From Granulicella sp. (GTDB taxonomy: Bacteria > Acidobacteriota > Terriglobia > Terriglobales > Acidobacteriaceae): DNA of 39,428 nt. Positions 18,360 to 28,418 of the stretch are shown in pieces. The stretch's first letter is position 1; the number at the start of each line of letters is the position of its first letter. Location: NCBI GenBank assembly GCA_027365345.1, contig DAHXNO010000208.1:1-39428 (forward strand), in the 5' to 3' direction. The position numbers and the translations under genes were made by a program. Under the pieces are notes generated by a model. It worked only from the letters and a program-made list of their open reading frames with translations, was not told the DNA's origin and made no database searches.

Positions 18360-18735
18360 GCTCTGCTCAACCGTCCAAGCTGGGCGCGCCAGCGCCACAG
18401 CAGCACTGCTCCTCGAGCTACAACAAACAAATCCAGCTCCTCTACGCCGAGACGCATCGAAGAGTGACCCTAGAAGGCTTGCAGACCATCCAAAAGCTTG
18501 CTGGCGAGTTGGTCCTTATTGCGATTGGCGCGAGTTAGCCAGGTCTGGGCCTTCGTACAAAGTCCCATCCTTGAGAATCTGACAAGCTGCCGTCCGGAGC
18601 GAAGCGGTTACGTCTCCAGGTAGCCCTTTTCCTCCGCGGCCAGCGTCTCACCTCACCAGATGCCTCCCGGATCCCGACGGTTAGTTTTAACCGTCGGGAT
18701 CCAGGGATGCAAAGCCTCTGCCGCGCCCACGCGCC
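18360..18735. other. 376-base intergenic stretch with a possible gene remnant
   Basis: This lies between the convergent ispG and Oar-like receptor genes. On the plus strand a frame ending at 18538 encodes a protein-like stretch (QIQLLYAETHRRVTLEGLQ, then KLAGELVLIAIGAS), but it has no start codon and no upstream domain. It may be a decayed gene fragment. A long inverted repeat at 18669-18702 is listed separately. Confidence 0.3.
18669..18702. terminator. Perfect 15-bp inverted repeat, probable bidirectional stem-loop
   Basis: Arms at 18669-18683 and 18688-18702 are perfect complements (GGATCCCGACGGTTA and its reverse), separated by a 4-base GTTT loop. It sits between two convergent genes, 33 bases past the stop of the receptor gene. 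No U-tract follows on either strand, so it is either a bidirectional transcript-end hairpin or a remnant of something else. Confidence 0.5.
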
Positions 18736-21700
18736 TCAGAACTGTATCCGCAAACCAAACTGCATCAGGCGGTACTGGCTAAGCAGAGAGGTGTAGTTGC
18801 CAAGGTTCGGGCTGGAGGTATTTGCGTTCAAACCAGCGAGGCTCACATCAAACCTGTCTGTGTTGGTAATGTTGTAAGCTTCGGCTGAAAACATGAAGTC
18901 GAACTTATTCAAAATCCTCCAGGTCTTGGTCAGGGAAGCGTCAAGATCAAAGTAACCATCCCCGCGGAAGTCATTGCGCTGGCCAGCCTCACCTGCGTAC
19001 GGAAGCCGAATGTACTTCCCAAAGTAAATGCCGTTATTGATGTTCGTGACCGTGGAGGCGGTAAATGCATGGTAGATGCCGTTGGAGAAGTTTCGCTTCG
19101 TATGGACCTGGCCAATATTGAACGCCATGGCTGGATTGTTATAGTTGGTTGGAAATGCCGGCGATTCCAGCGAAAAAGGGAGTCCGCTCGTCCAGCGCAA
19201 CAGACCGGCAAACTGCCAATTCCCCACAAAGAAATCCAGAACTCCATTCGATGTGCCTAAAAACCGCTTCCCCCGGCCAACGGGCAGAGCGTAGACCCAG
19301 TCGGCGCTGATCAGACTATGGGTATCAAAGTCCGATACACCCTTGTTGAGCTTTGGGTTCCATGTGTTCTGGATAGCAAAATTCGTATAGGCATCATCCG
19401 TATTCCCTTCCTGACTGGCGCGCTCTGTCTCTGACCCAAGATCCAGAGACTTGGAGAAGGTATAGTTCACGTCGATGGTCAATCCATGGGAGGTTGGATG
19501 ACGAAGCGTCACTTGGTAAGCGTTATAGGAACTGGTGCCGATGGTGTCGTCAGCATACAGTGAAGAAAACTGATTGCTGAAAAAGCGAGATTGCGCTGGG
19601 ATCCCCGGAAAGAAACCATACGGGGCAAAGTCAAGCATCACCAGCGAAAAAGTCTCACCGTTCGTGTAACGTTCGGGAGCCCAGGCGTTGTTGAAGATGG
19701 CTTGGGTCGCACTCTCCCCGTTATAATCAAGGTTCTTCATGTAGGGGAACACATCTTCGAAGTATCGAATGGGCTGAACGTTAGCGTTGGCCTTCTGCAG
19801 ACATCCACTTGGGCAATTGTAGTCAACTACGTTTCCAAAGGGCGCTGCGTCCACTGCGGCCGAAAGGATGCGAGCATTCGAGAAGTAGTCGCCTCCTCCC
19901 TGCGGATCCGTGTAATCGGTCGGCTCGGCCAAATCGAGCTGCTGAATCAGATGGCGGCCAAGTCGGCCAACATACGCATTCTCCAAAACAAAGCCTCCTG
20001 GCAATTGGTGCTCCATCGATAGGTTGAAGGCGTAGGAGTAAGGAGTCTTCAACCGGTTGTCCAGCCCCCATGCGATCTCAAAATTATCGACAGGCGCTTC
20101 GTAGGGAAACGTGATGGTGGAGGAAACAGGAGGCAGCGGGATATCTGGTATGGCATTCGGGCCCGTAAATCGGGGAGCATTTTCAAAGCCGTACTGGTCG
20201 GCGCCGTTGGTTATCTCGGCACTCAGGCCAAGCGAACCCTCGTTGGCGAAGTTCTGTGCCAACGCCTCGCCGTAGTGATCAAAATACATTCCCGCACTAG
20301 CGCGGATCGATGTAGTGGGGTCCGGCGAATACACGATGCCGATGTGAGGCGCAATATTCGTCTTCTGCTTCGGGTAAAGTCCCGGTGCGTGGTTCGCCTT
20401 GCCCGCCGGAGCCAAAGATAGTTCCGGTTCATAGATCTGTCCCTGCAGCGCTGCGATCTCACGCTCCTTATACCAGGCATCTGTATTGATCGTCGGGGCA
20501 ATCTCCTGCCCATGAATCTCGTAAGGCGTCTGGAGAATCGAGTGGTGGAGTCCGTAGTCGATTGTCAGGTTCGGGCGCGCTTGCCATGTATCCTGCAAAA
20601 AGTATTCGAACTCGTTGATGCGGTAGTCGCGATCCAGAAACGCACCCTCCGCCTGCACCGTGCCCTGCGAGGGGCTTGTGATGTCATAGTTGTAGACGCC
20701 TGTCACCTCTGGAATCACGCCCATCAGGTCGGCGTAAGCCAGCGCCCAATACGAACTGTAGAAGGAGCTGGAAATATTCGGAGGAGCCGGAAGATTAATC
20801 TGGTTGCCATACTGGTAATTGGTCTCCGCGCCACCGAACGACAAGGAATCGGTTCCAGTCTCGTCCGTGATGTAGCGCCAGTCCCCACCCAGGGCAATCG
20901 TATGGTTCCCCTTGGTCCAGTTCAATGTGTCAGAGATCATACTCACCGGGACATGAACAAACGTATCCCGCGTCTGAGCCGTTGGTTGGGTAAGACCGAA
21001 GATATCAACATACTCTCCAACGCCCACACCGCTCACCTGGTAACCTTGACGAACAAAACCATAGCGAAGGTCATTCACCAGATTGGGTGTGGGTAGCCAG
21101 GTGTAACCGGCCGCAAGTCCTTTCGTGTTGTCATCGGTATAGCTTGCAGGCGGTTGCCCAGGCAGATTCTCCGCACCGGAAGCCGTATCCTTTTGCAGGT
21201 TTCCCCGCACAAAAATGTGGTTGGTGGCATTCGGCACATAATCAATCTTCAAAATGCTCGTATTCAGTGTGCTCGGCGTGGGTGAGACAAAGTAATACGA
21301 TCCGGAGTTGATGCCATCCCCAAGAATCGTGCCTGTGGCCAGCGGAACAGGAGCATAGTACGCAAGAACGGCCGCATTCGGTCCCGGACCATTAGGACAG
21401 GTCGTTGCTCCGTTGAAGTAGTTTGCCGGCGACTCGCACGGTGCATCCAGCGCTGCTACCTGCGCGGAGTCAATGTAATCGGTGTTCCCGTTGTCATCAA
21501 TGTATCCGAGCGACCCTTGCATAAAGCTCTTCGTTGGCACAGTCGTTCCCACCACGGTGTCTGTGCCCACTCGGCTTCCCTCGTAGTTGAAAAAATAAAA
21601 CAGTTTGTCTTTGAGGATGGGCGCTCCAATGCTGCCTCCGAAGACGTTCTGTATGTACTTCTGAGGAATATTGGGAAGGTTTTGGAGAATCTCGCTGTTC

Positions 21701-22500
21701 TTGTTGAAGAAATCGTTCGATACAGTATTGGTGGGGCGATAGTACTCATAAAGCGAACCGTGATATTGGTTGGTCCCGCTCTTCGTCACAAGATTGATCT
21801 GCGCGCCTGAGCTGAATCCAGCCTCCGCCGTGCCATTGGATGTCACTACTCGGAACTCATCGGTGGAGTCCATGGTGGAGCGCAGAACGCCGGTGAATGC
21901 CGTTCCCAAAAGCTGGTTGTTGTCATCGATACCGTCCAGGGTTACATTTCCCTGATCCGACCTCGCGCCAGAAACGGCGCCCGTGCGGCTGTCGGTATTC
22001 TCAGGCCCCAGATAGAGCACGCCAGGCTGCAAGGTAAGCAAGGAGATTGGATTGCGCGCCTCCATCGGGAGAGCTTCAATCGTGGCATTGCCCACCGCGT
22101 TTCCTTCCGTGGCGTCAGTAAAATTGAGCGCAGCGGCTCCGGCATTCACGTTCACCGTTTCATGGCCGGCTGTCACGCTTAGTTTAAAGTCCAACGTGAC
22201 CGGCTGATTTACCAGCATCTCGGTCCTGCGCGTCTGCGTCGCAAAGCCTGGCGACACCACAGTAACGTCATAGGTCGCAGGCGACACATCCGGAAGAATG
22301 TAGAAGCCGGAGGAATTGGATTTGGTATCGTACGCGGCTCCACTGGATGTATCCCGCAGAGTGATCTGGGCGTTGGGAACCACGGCCCCACTGGGATCCC
22401 GCACCACGCCCCGAATCGATGTCGTGGGCATCTGCGCAAGGGTAGATACGGCGCTGAGCGAAAGTATGGCAATCAGTTGAAAACAAATACGTCTGATCAT
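18736..22500 (-). CDS. Oar-like TonB-dependent outer-membrane receptor
   Basis: A 1254-residue outer-membrane protein. The signal peptide is MIRRICFQLIAILSLSAVST, then LAQ. A carboxypeptidase-regulatory-like domain follows (SIRGVVRDPSGAVVPNAQITL, to about residue 115), then a plug with TLQPGVLYLG, GNVTLDGIDDNN and NLVTKSGTNQYHGSLYEYYR, and a very long barrel ending in the aromatic LMQFGLRIQF. This architecture is greatly expanded in acidobacteria, where such proteins are thought to take up oligosaccharides or peptides, but the substrate here cannot be told. The ATG at 22500 is preceded by GGAG at 6 bases. The gene is visibly lower in GC and less strand-skewed than its neighbours. There is no SusD-like partner. 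Confidence 0.92.
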   Translation of the reverse strand: MIRRICFQLIAILSLSAVSTLAQMPTTSIRGVVRDPSGAVVPNAQITLRDTSSGAAYDTKSNSSGFYILPDVSPATYDVTVVSPGFATQTRRTEMLVNQPVTLDFKLSVTAGHETVNVNAGAAALNFTDATEGNAVGNATIEALPMEARNPISLLTLQPGVLYLGPENTDSRTGAVSGARSDQGNVTLDGIDDNNQLLGTAFTGVLRSTMDSTDEFRVVTSNGTAEAGFSSGAQINLVTKSGTNQYHGSLYEYYRPTNTVSNDFFNKNSEILQNLPNIPQKYIQNVFGGSIGAPILKDKLFYFFNYEGSRVGTDTVVGTTVPTKSFMQGSLGYIDDNGNTDYIDSAQVAALDAPCESPANYFNGATTCPNGPGPNAAVLAYYAPVPLATGTILGDGINSGSYYFVSPTPSTLNTSILKIDYVPNATNHIFVRGNLQKDTASGAENLPGQPPASYTDDNTKGLAAGYTWLPTPNLVNDLRYGFVRQGYQVSGVGVGEYVDIFGLTQPTAQTRDTFVHVPVSMISDTLNWTKGNHTIALGGDWRYITDETGTDSLSFGGAETNYQYGNQINLPAPPNISSSFYSSYWALAYADLMGVIPEVTGVYNYDITSPSQGTVQAEGAFLDRDYRINEFEYFLQDTWQARPNLTIDYGLHHSILQTPYEIHGQEIAPTINTDAWYKEREIAALQGQIYEPELSLAPAGKANHAPGLYPKQKTNIAPHIGIVYSPDPTTSIRASAGMYFDHYGEALAQNFANEGSLGLSAEITNGADQYGFENAPRFTGPNAIPDIPLPPVSSTITFPYEAPVDNFEIAWGLDNRLKTPYSYAFNLSMEHQLPGGFVLENAYVGRLGRHLIQQLDLAEPTDYTDPQGGGDYFSNARILSAAVDAAPFGNVVDYNCPSGCLQKANANVQPIRYFEDVFPYMKNLDYNGESATQAIFNNAWAPERYTNGETFSLVMLDFAPYGFFPGIPAQSRFFSNQFSSLYADDTIGTSSYNAYQVTLRHPTSHGLTIDVNYTFSKSLDLGSETERASQEGNTDDAYTNFAIQNTWNPKLNKGVSDFDTHSLISADWVYALPVGRGKRFLGTSNGVLDFFVGNWQFAGLLRWTSGLPFSLESPAFPTNYNNPAMAFNIGQVHTKRNFSNGIYHAFTASTVTNINNGIYFGKYIRLPYAGEAGQRNDFRGDGYFDLDASLTKTWRILNKFDFMFSAEAYNITNTDRFDVSLAGLNANTSSPNLGNYTSLLSQYRLMQFGLRIQF

Positions 22501-22585
22501 AGCGGTCTCCAAACAGAGCTTCAGTTCCATACAACTGCGAACGGCTGCCTGGGGAGCAGCGCGATCAGTTCACTGGTTGACGATT

Positions 22586-22617
22586 GCCTGGACTGATAGA
22601 AGAAACTATGTCCAGGC
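22586..22617 (-). promoter_or_regulatory. Stem-loop in the 5' leader of the Oar-like gene
   Basis: GCCTGGAC (22586-22593) pairs with GTCCAGGC (22610-22617), and an inner ATAG/CTAT block lengthens the stem. It lies in the roughly 200-base untranslated leader of the receptor gene, 86 bases before the start codon. It could be a transcript-stability or attenuation element, or a protein-binding dyad. No U-tract follows. Confidence 0.4.
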
Positions 22618-22706
22618 GATGAGCCCGAGTGCTTGAGATGTGGCCGTCAGAAGCAGGGACCGAGTGACGAGAGTCAGACCAATCTCTGGATGCGTTGATT
22701 TGCGCT

Positions 22707-22735
22707 ATCGTTACATCTCCGCCACGGCTTGTCAA
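22707..22735 (-). promoter_or_regulatory. Sigma-70-like promoter of the Oar-like receptor gene
   Basis: On the minus strand a perfect TTGACA (complement of 22730-22735) is followed after 17 bases by AACGAT (complement of 22707-22712), which matches TATAAT at three positions. The expected start of transcription would leave a leader of about 200 bases before the ATG at 22500. Confidence 0.5.
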
Positions 22736-22964
22736 GATTCACTTGTTGTTTCGCGGGCTCCGATCGCAGGAATCGGGTCCCCTGCTACAACCTCGAAAAA
22801 GACCGCAACGCGACTCTTCCTGATCTGGCGTCAAACCCCAGCTCCACCTTCACCCACAGCCGCGCAACCCCTCATGCACGGCTGGCGGAGGCACACTCCG
22901 CCCCCCACTCATCCATGATTCCCATATCTACGAAATCAGCTCAGTCCTTCCCGCACATCCACCG
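22736..22964. other. Stretch between the receptor promoter and the carB stop
   Basis: About 230 bases with no gene I can support, no clear terminator for carB and no repeat. The small plus-strand frames here are not protein-like. Confidence 0.35.
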
Positions 22965-25900
22965 CTATGCCCTTGCCGCGTGCAGATCCTGTAGCGATTC
23001 GACGTGATACTCACCCTTCTGCAGCGCCTCAATTCCATCCGCCGCAGCTCGCGTCGCCGCCAGCGTCGTAATCGTGGCCACCCTCGCACTCACCGCTGCT
23101 CTTCGGATCGCCGCCTCATCAAAGACACTCATCTGTCCACTCGGCGTATTCACAATCAACTGAATCCGATCGCTCTTGATCAGGTCCACCACATTTGGCC
23201 GGCCCTCCTTGACGGCAAAGATGCGCTCCACCTGCATCCCCGCCGCCTCCAGCACATCGGCTGTGCCGTGCGTAGCCACCAGCTTGAACCCCATATCCAC
23301 AAACCGTCGCGCCAACGGAGCCAGCGCAAGTTTGTCATGAGCGTTCACACTGAAGAACACCGTTCCCTCCGTCGGCAGCCGCTGGCCCGCCGCCGTCTGC
23401 GCCTTCGCAAACGCCTCGCCAAACGTCCGGCCCACACCCATCACCTCGCCCGTAGACCGCATCTCCGGCCCCAGCACCGGATCCACACCCTGAAACTTGC
23501 CCCACGGAAACACCGGCGACTTCACAAAGAAGTGCTCACCTGTACTCAGATCCCTGCCGCTAGCCACCTGTTCAGGAAGCAGTTCCTTCAGCGGCTTCCC
23601 AGTCATCAGCCGCGAAGCAATCTTGGCCAACTGCACGCCCGTAGCCTTGGAGACATACGGCACGGTCCGCGACGCCCGCGGATTCACCTCGATCACAAAC
23701 ACCTTGCCGCGCTGTACCGCGAACTGCAGATTCGCAAGCCCAATCACGTTCAGCCGCATCACCAGCTTGCGCGTATAGGCCCGAATCGTCTCCAGCACCT
23801 CCGCGCTCAGGTCCACCGCCGGCAACACACAACTGGAGTCGCCCGAGTGCACCCCAGCCTCTTCAATGTGCTGCATGATTCCAGCGATCACCACATCTTC
23901 GCCGTCACACAGCGCATCCACGTCCACCTCCTGCGCGTCCTCCAGAAAGTGGTCAATCAACACCGGCCTCTCCTGCGAGTATTCAATCGCCGTGGACATA
24001 TACCGCACCACATCGGCCTCGTCGTAAGCAATCACCATCGCTCGCCCGCCCAGCACATAACTCGGCCTCACCAGCACCGGATACTCCACCCGCCGCGCTC
24101 CCGCCAGCGCCTCGTCCACGCTGGTCGCCATCGCTCCCTGCGGTTGCGGAATCTCCAACTCCTCGATCAGCCTCCCAAACCGCTTGCGATCCTCCGCCAG
24201 ATCGATCGACTCCGGCGATGTCCCAATGATCGGAACTCCCGCTGCCTTCAACGGCAGACTCAGATTCAGCGGCGTCTGCCCACCGAACTGCACAATCATC
24301 CCGATTTGTGCGCCGCTACTGGCTTCATGCTCATACACCGCCAGCACATCCTCCAGCGTCAGCGGCTCAAAGTACAACCGATCGCTGGTGTCATAATCCG
24401 TGGACACTGTCTCCGGATTGCAGTTCACCATAATCGTCTCGTAGCCATCATCGCGCAGCGCAAAGGCGGCGTGGCAGCAGCAGTAGTCGAACTCAATTCC
24501 CTGTCCAATCCGGTTCGGCCCGCTACCCAGGATGATCACCTTCTTCTTCGCCGTAGGCGGAGCCTCATCCTCCTCGTCGTAGCAGCTATACAGATACGGC
24601 GTCCGGCTCTCGAACTCCGCGGCGCAGGTGTCCACCAGCTTGTACACCGGCCTCACATCCAGCTTCTTGCGTAGCTCCTGCACCCTCCCCGCGCCCGCGG
24701 ACGAATCATCCGCCAGGCCAAAAGCCATCGCCAGACGCGCGTCGCTCAGCCCCATCCGCTTGGCTGTCCTCAGCGCATCTGCCCCAATCCTCTCGATCCC
24801 CTCCTCCGCAATCACCTTCAACTCATCGGCAATCTGCTTCATCTGGTCCAGAAACCAGGGGTCCATCTGAGTAAATCGGGCCACCTCGCGCACGCTCCAT
24901 CCGTGCTCAAAGGCATAGCGAACGTAAGCCATCCGGTCCGGGCTGGGCGTTACCATCTTCTGCCGCAGCCGGCGTGGATCGATGTTCTCTCCACTTCCCC
25001 TCTTACCGGTCTCCAGCGACCGCAGCGCCTTCATCAAGGCCTCTTTGAACGTGCGCCCAATCGCCATCACCTCACCCACACTCTTCATCTGCGGGGCCAG
25101 CGTGTCATCGGATCCGGGAAACTTCTCAAACTGCCACTTCGGAACCTTCACCACCACGTAATCAATCGTCGGCTCAAAGCATGCCGGCGTAGCCTTGGTG
25201 ATATCGTTCTGCAACTCATCCAGGGTGTAGCCCACGGCCAGCCGCGCGGCAATCTTGGCAATCGGAAATCCGGTCGCCTTGCTGGCCAGCGCGCTGGATC
25301 GCGAGACCCGCGGATTCATCTCAATCACCGTCATCCGGCCGTTCTGCGGATTCACCGCAAACTGCACATTGCTTCCCCCCGTCTCCACGCCAATCTCGCG
25401 CATCACGGCAATCGAAGCGTCGCGCATCCTTTGGAACTCGCGGTCGGTCAGCGTCTGTGCAGGCGCTACCGTAATGGAATCCCCGGTATGCACTCCCATG
25501 GGATCGAAGTTCTCAATCGAGCAGATGATCACGACGTTATCTTTCAAGTCGCGGACCACCTCCATCTCGTACTCCTTCCATCCCAGCACGCTCTCTTCCA
25601 GCAGACACTCATGCACTGGAGAAAGGTCCAGCCCGCGGGAGAGGATCTCCGTCAACTCCTCGCGGTTATAGGCGATCCCACCTCCGGAGCCACCCAGGGT
25701 AAAGCTGGGCCGCACCACCACCGGATAGCCGATCTTGCCGGCAAACTCCAACCCGCTGCCAGTATTGTTCACCAGCATCGACTTGGGCATATCCAGGCCG
25801 ATCTTGCTCATCGCGTCCTTGAACAACAGCCGGTCCTCGGCCTTCTTGATGGGCCCCAGCTTGGCCCCAATCAGCTCGATGCCGTACTGCTCCAGCACTC

Positions 25901-26246
25901 CTTCATCCGCCAGCTCCACCGCCAGATTCAAGGCCGTCTGCCCGCCCACCGTGGGCAACACCGCAAAGATTCCCGTCTGGCCCAGCCGCTTCATCCTGGC
26001 TGTCTCCTCGCGCAGAATCTCCGTCAGGTACCCCACCGTCAACGGCTCAACATAGGTTCTGTCGGCTACCTCCGGATCGGTCATGATGGAGGCCGGGTTG
26101 GAGTTCACCAGCACCACCTCATACCCCTCGGACTTCAGCGCCTTGCAAGCCTGCGTCCCAGAGTAATCAAACTCCGCCGACTGCCCAATCACAATCGGCC
26201 CGGAGCCGATCACCAGAATCTTCGCGATATCCTTCCGCCTTGGCAT
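22965..26246 (-). CDS. carB: Carbamoyl-phosphate synthase large subunit
   Basis: Makes carbamoyl phosphate from bicarbonate, ammonia passed on by CarA, and two ATP, feeding pyrimidine and arginine synthesis. The 1093-residue protein shows the two homologous ATP-grasp halves. The first begins [22 protein letters not shown], with [17 protein letters not shown] and [18 protein letters not shown]. The second begins [21 protein letters not shown], with [18 protein letters not shown] and [18 protein letters not shown]. The C-terminal MGS-like allosteric domain follows ([23 protein letters not shown], then VNTPSG). Length is close to the usual 1070. The ATG at 26246 follows AGGAGAACAGGTAAGAG. carA lies upstream on the same strand with an unusually long 323-base gap. 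Confidence 0.97.
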   Translation of the reverse strand: MPRRKDIAKILVIGSGPIVIGQSAEFDYSGTQACKALKSEGYEVVLVNSNPASIMTDPEVADRTYVEPLTVGYLTEILREETARMKRLGQTGIFAVLPTVGGQTALNLAVELADEGVLEQYGIELIGAKLGPIKKAEDRLLFKDAMSKIGLDMPKSMLVNNTGSGLEFAGKIGYPVVVRPSFTLGGSGGGIAYNREELTEILSRGLDLSPVHECLLEESVLGWKEYEMEVVRDLKDNVVIICSIENFDPMGVHTGDSITVAPAQTLTDREFQRMRDASIAVMREIGVETGGSNVQFAVNPQNGRMTVIEMNPRVSRSSALASKATGFPIAKIAARLAVGYTLDELQNDITKATPACFEPTIDYVVVKVPKWQFEKFPGSDDTLAPQMKSVGEVMAIGRTFKEALMKALRSLETGKRGSGENIDPRRLRQKMVTPSPDRMAYVRYAFEHGWSVREVARFTQMDPWFLDQMKQIADELKVIAEEGIERIGADALRTAKRMGLSDARLAMAFGLADDSSAGAGRVQELRKKLDVRPVYKLVDTCAAEFESRTPYLYSCYDEEDEAPPTAKKKVIILGSGPNRIGQGIEFDYCCCHAAFALRDDGYETIMVNCNPETVSTDYDTSDRLYFEPLTLEDVLAVYEHEASSGAQIGMIVQFGGQTPLNLSLPLKAAGVPIIGTSPESIDLAEDRKRFGRLIEELEIPQPQGAMATSVDEALAGARRVEYPVLVRPSYVLGGRAMVIAYDEADVVRYMSTAIEYSQERPVLIDHFLEDAQEVDVDALCDGEDVVIAGIMQHIEEAGVHSGDSSCVLPAVDLSAEVLETIRAYTRKLVMRLNVIGLANLQFAVQRGKVFVIEVNPRASRTVPYVSKATGVQLAKIASRLMTGKPLKELLPEQVASGRDLSTGEHFFVKSPVFPWGKFQGVDPVLGPEMRSTGEVMGVGRTFGEAFAKAQTAAGQRLPTEGTVFFSVNAHDKLALAPLARRFVDMGFKLVATHGTADVLEAAGMQVERIFAVKEGRPNVVDLIKSDRIQLIVNTPSGQMSVFDEAAIRRAAVSARVATITTLAATRAAADGIEALQKGEYHVESLQDLHAARA

Positions 26247-26569
26247 CTCTTACCTGTTCTCCTGAACCTGACGCTCACCTTGCATAAGCCAGGCTTGGCG
26301 CTCCACCGTTCTCACTCCACTCAGGGACCGGCGCCGGCAGCACACGGAGTGCATCCCTCGTTCGCCACAACTGCCGGGCTCCCTCCACCCAACCTCGCGG
26401 CATCCCTCAAAAGAACCGTTCCCTTGAGCCAACCGCTTCGCCCCCCGTGGCCCGCCCCGCGCAACCATGCCACGGGGAGTCATCGCTCGGGAAGCTACGG
26501 CTCGCTGCAAAAACGCCGCAGCCATCGCCCAGGAACAACTGGCCCGCGCGGCTGTCTCTCCTGCCGTCC
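26247..26569. other. 323-base carA-carB spacer
   Basis: carA and carB are normally almost adjacent. Here a minus-strand frame (GTG at 26582 to 26250) bridges the whole gap, overlapping the carA end and stopping 3 bases before carB. Its product is Arg/Gly/Cys-rich without any recognisable motif, and its GTG sits with no spacing after GGAGGA. I regard it as unproven. A CCGGCGCCGG palindrome lies near 26327-26336. No promoter is clear. Confidence 0.35.
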
Positions 26570-27706
26570 TCACCGTTTCCACTCCTCCATCATCTTCCGG
26601 AAATCTCGGAACAGATAATGCGAGTCATGCGGCCCGGGACTGGCCTCCGGATGATACTGCACGCTGAACATCGGGTCGGTCTTATGCCGCAGCCCCGCCA
26701 GCGTGTTGTCATTCAGGTTCGTGTGCGTCTGCACAACATCCTCCGGCAAGCTCTCCGGATCCACATTGAAGTTATGGTTCTGCGCCGTGATCTCCACCTT
26801 GCCCGTCGCCAGATGCTGGATGGGATGGTTGCCGCCGTGGTGCCCGAACTTCAACTTGTAGGTCTTCCCTCCCAGAGCAATGCCAAAAAGCTGGTGCCCC
26901 AGACAGATCCCGAACAGCGGCGTCTTACCCTTCAACTCCTGCACGTTTTTCACCGCGTAGTCCAGCGGTTCCGGGTCCCCTGGTCCGTTGGAAAAGAACA
27001 CCCCGTCAGGAGCCATCGCCAGCACCTCTTTGGCGCTGGTTCTGGCCGGAACCACCGTTACCCTGCAGTTCTCGCGCGAGAGCATCCGCAGAATATTCCG
27101 CTTGATGCCAAAGTCATAGGCCACTACATGCAACGTCTCCGCAGCTCCCGGATCGGAGCCCGGCAGCAGCTTGTCCCCGGTCTGATTCTTCGGCTCACTG
27201 GCATCCCAAACGTAGGCCGTCGTGGTGCTCACCACGCTGGCCAGATCCGTTCCTTCCATCTTCTTATGCGCCCGCGCCTTGGCCACCAGCGCATCGGTAT
27301 CCTCCACCGCCGTGGAGATCACCCCGCGCAGACACCCCTTGTCCCGCAGATGCCGCACCACCGCCCTGGTATCGATCTCGGAGATCACCGGAACGCCACT
27401 CCGCTCCAGGTATTCGTCCGCCACCTCGGTCGCTCGCCAGTTCGAACTCACCAGCGAGAACTCCCTCACCACCAACCCCTCGATGTACGGGTGCGCTGAT
27501 TCCGCATCGCTCGGCGAGGTTCCATAGTTCCCTATGTGAGGACTGGTCAGAACCACAATCTGGCCGGCATAGGAAGGATCTGTAAAGATCTCCTGATAGC
27601 CCGTCATGGAGGTGTTGAACACCACCTCACCCACGCGCTCGTGGACCGACCCATGCGCCTTGCCCCTGAACAGGCGCCCATCTTCGAGGGCAAGAATCGC
27701 TTGCAT
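26570..27706 (-). CDS. carA: Carbamoyl-phosphate synthase small (glutaminase) subunit
   Basis: Hydrolyses glutamine and passes ammonia to CarB. The 378-residue protein has the CarA-specific N-terminal domain ([39 protein letters not shown]) and a C-terminal class I glutamine amidotransferase domain. That domain has the nucleophile Cys268 in [11 protein letters not shown], with His352 and Glu354 in [20 protein letters not shown] is also present. Length is standard. The ATG at 27706 follows AGGGAGAGGGT. It heads the carAB unit. Upstream, a 21-base dyad (27782-27802) may be an operator. Confidence 0.97.
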   Translation of the reverse strand: MQAILALEDGRLFRGKAHGSVHERVGEVVFNTSMTGYQEIFTDPSYAGQIVVLTSPHIGNYGTSPSDAESAHPYIEGLVVREFSLVSSNWRATEVADEYLERSGVPVISEIDTRAVVRHLRDKGCLRGVISTAVEDTDALVAKARAHKKMEGTDLASVVSTTTAYVWDASEPKNQTGDKLLPGSDPGAAETLHVVAYDFGIKRNILRMLSRENCRVTVVPARTSAKEVLAMAPDGVFFSNGPGDPEPLDYAVKNVQELKGKTPLFGICLGHQLFGIALGGKTYKLKFGHHGGNHPIQHLATGKVEITAQNHNFNVDPESLPEDVVQTHTNLNDNTLAGLRHKTDPMFSVQYHPEASPGPHDSHYLFRDFRKMMEEWKR

Positions 27707-27772
27707 ACCCTCTCCCTTATGCTGAGATTGATCGTTCGCCTGTTCTCAACCGGTTAGCGAGAGGATCACTTG

Positions 27773-27802
27773 ATTCTATCAGCAGATGCTGTCAAAATCT
27801 GC
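27773..27802 (-). promoter_or_regulatory. Candidate operator and promoter elements before carA
   Basis: GCAGAT (27782-27787) and ATCTGC (27797-27802) form a dyad with a 9-base centre that includes TTGACA on the minus strand (complement of 27790-27795). A TAGAAT hexamer (complement of 27773-27778) lies only 11 bases after it, too close to form a standard pair. The -35 or -10 assignments are therefore uncertain, but a dyad over a promoter 70 bases upstream of carA fits a repressor site. No PyrR-type attenuator is visible. Confidence 0.35.
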
Positions 27803-27941
27803 CGGACTCGGGCCATTGGAACCTAACGCCCCATCCCACGCCACCGCAACCAGCCCCGCGCAAGCTCCTCGCAACCATACCCAGCTACAAGCCCCCGCAA
27901 CCAGGCCCGTCCCATCTCAGCCAGAAGCCTCTGCGGACCTT

Positions 27942-28286
27942 CTATACGGGCATATCGTCCTTCACGGGCAACTCCTCAGGCAATTCCACCAGCACCTCCT
28001 CCGCCTCCACCCGTACCGGATACACCGCCACACACCCCTTCGCCGGAGCCACGGCCATCCCTGTCTTCAAATCGAATGCCCAGGCATGCCACGGGCAAAC
28101 CACCGCACCACCCTCAATGGACCCCCCGCCCAGCGGCCCCTGCCGGTGTGGGCAAACATTGTCCAGCGCCACAAACCTTCCCTCCACGCGCGCCAGGCAA
28201 ATCGGCACTCCCTTGGCCTCAGCCTCCATCACCTGCTCCTCTCCGGGAGCCTCTGCCACGCTACACAACCGAACCCACTCACCCAC
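27942..28286 (-). CDS. Rieske-type [2Fe-2S] ferredoxin (NirD-like)
   Basis: A 114-residue cytoplasmic electron-transfer protein. The Rieske cluster ligands are all present with standard spacing: Cys45-x-His47 in VCPHRQGPLGGG, then Cys64-x2-His67 in VCPWHAWAFD. The domain fills the whole protein, as in NirD-type or dioxygenase ferredoxins; the last 14 residues are an acidic tail. I chose GTG at 28286 because AAGGAGAGG lies 3 bases before it and the family begins just before WVRLC. The open frame continues upstream to 28679 but the extra part is not protein-like. No nitrite reductase or oxygenase gene lies nearby, so the redox partner is unknown. Confidence 0.9.
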   Translation of the reverse strand: MGEWVRLCSVAEAPGEEQVMEAEAKGVPICLARVEGRFVALDNVCPHRQGPLGGGSIEGGAVVCPWHAWAFDLKTGMAVAPAKGCVAVYPVRVEAEEVLVELPEELPVKDDMPV

Positions 28287-28418
28287 GTCCCTCTCCTTCA
28301 AATTGGTCTGTCGAAAATCCCTCTGCCGAGCCTTCCACCCCTCTACCTTCGCGCCCTGCCCGGCCCTTGCCTTGCAACAGCGCTCGACATGAGATGCTGT
28401 AGATGACCTCGAAGCACC

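Noticed and set aside
23004-26618. Two very long plus-strand frames (556 and 571 codons) opposite carB
   Set aside because: They are antisense shadows of carB, with His/Arg/Pro-rich products that arise from high GC and codon bias; no start signals.
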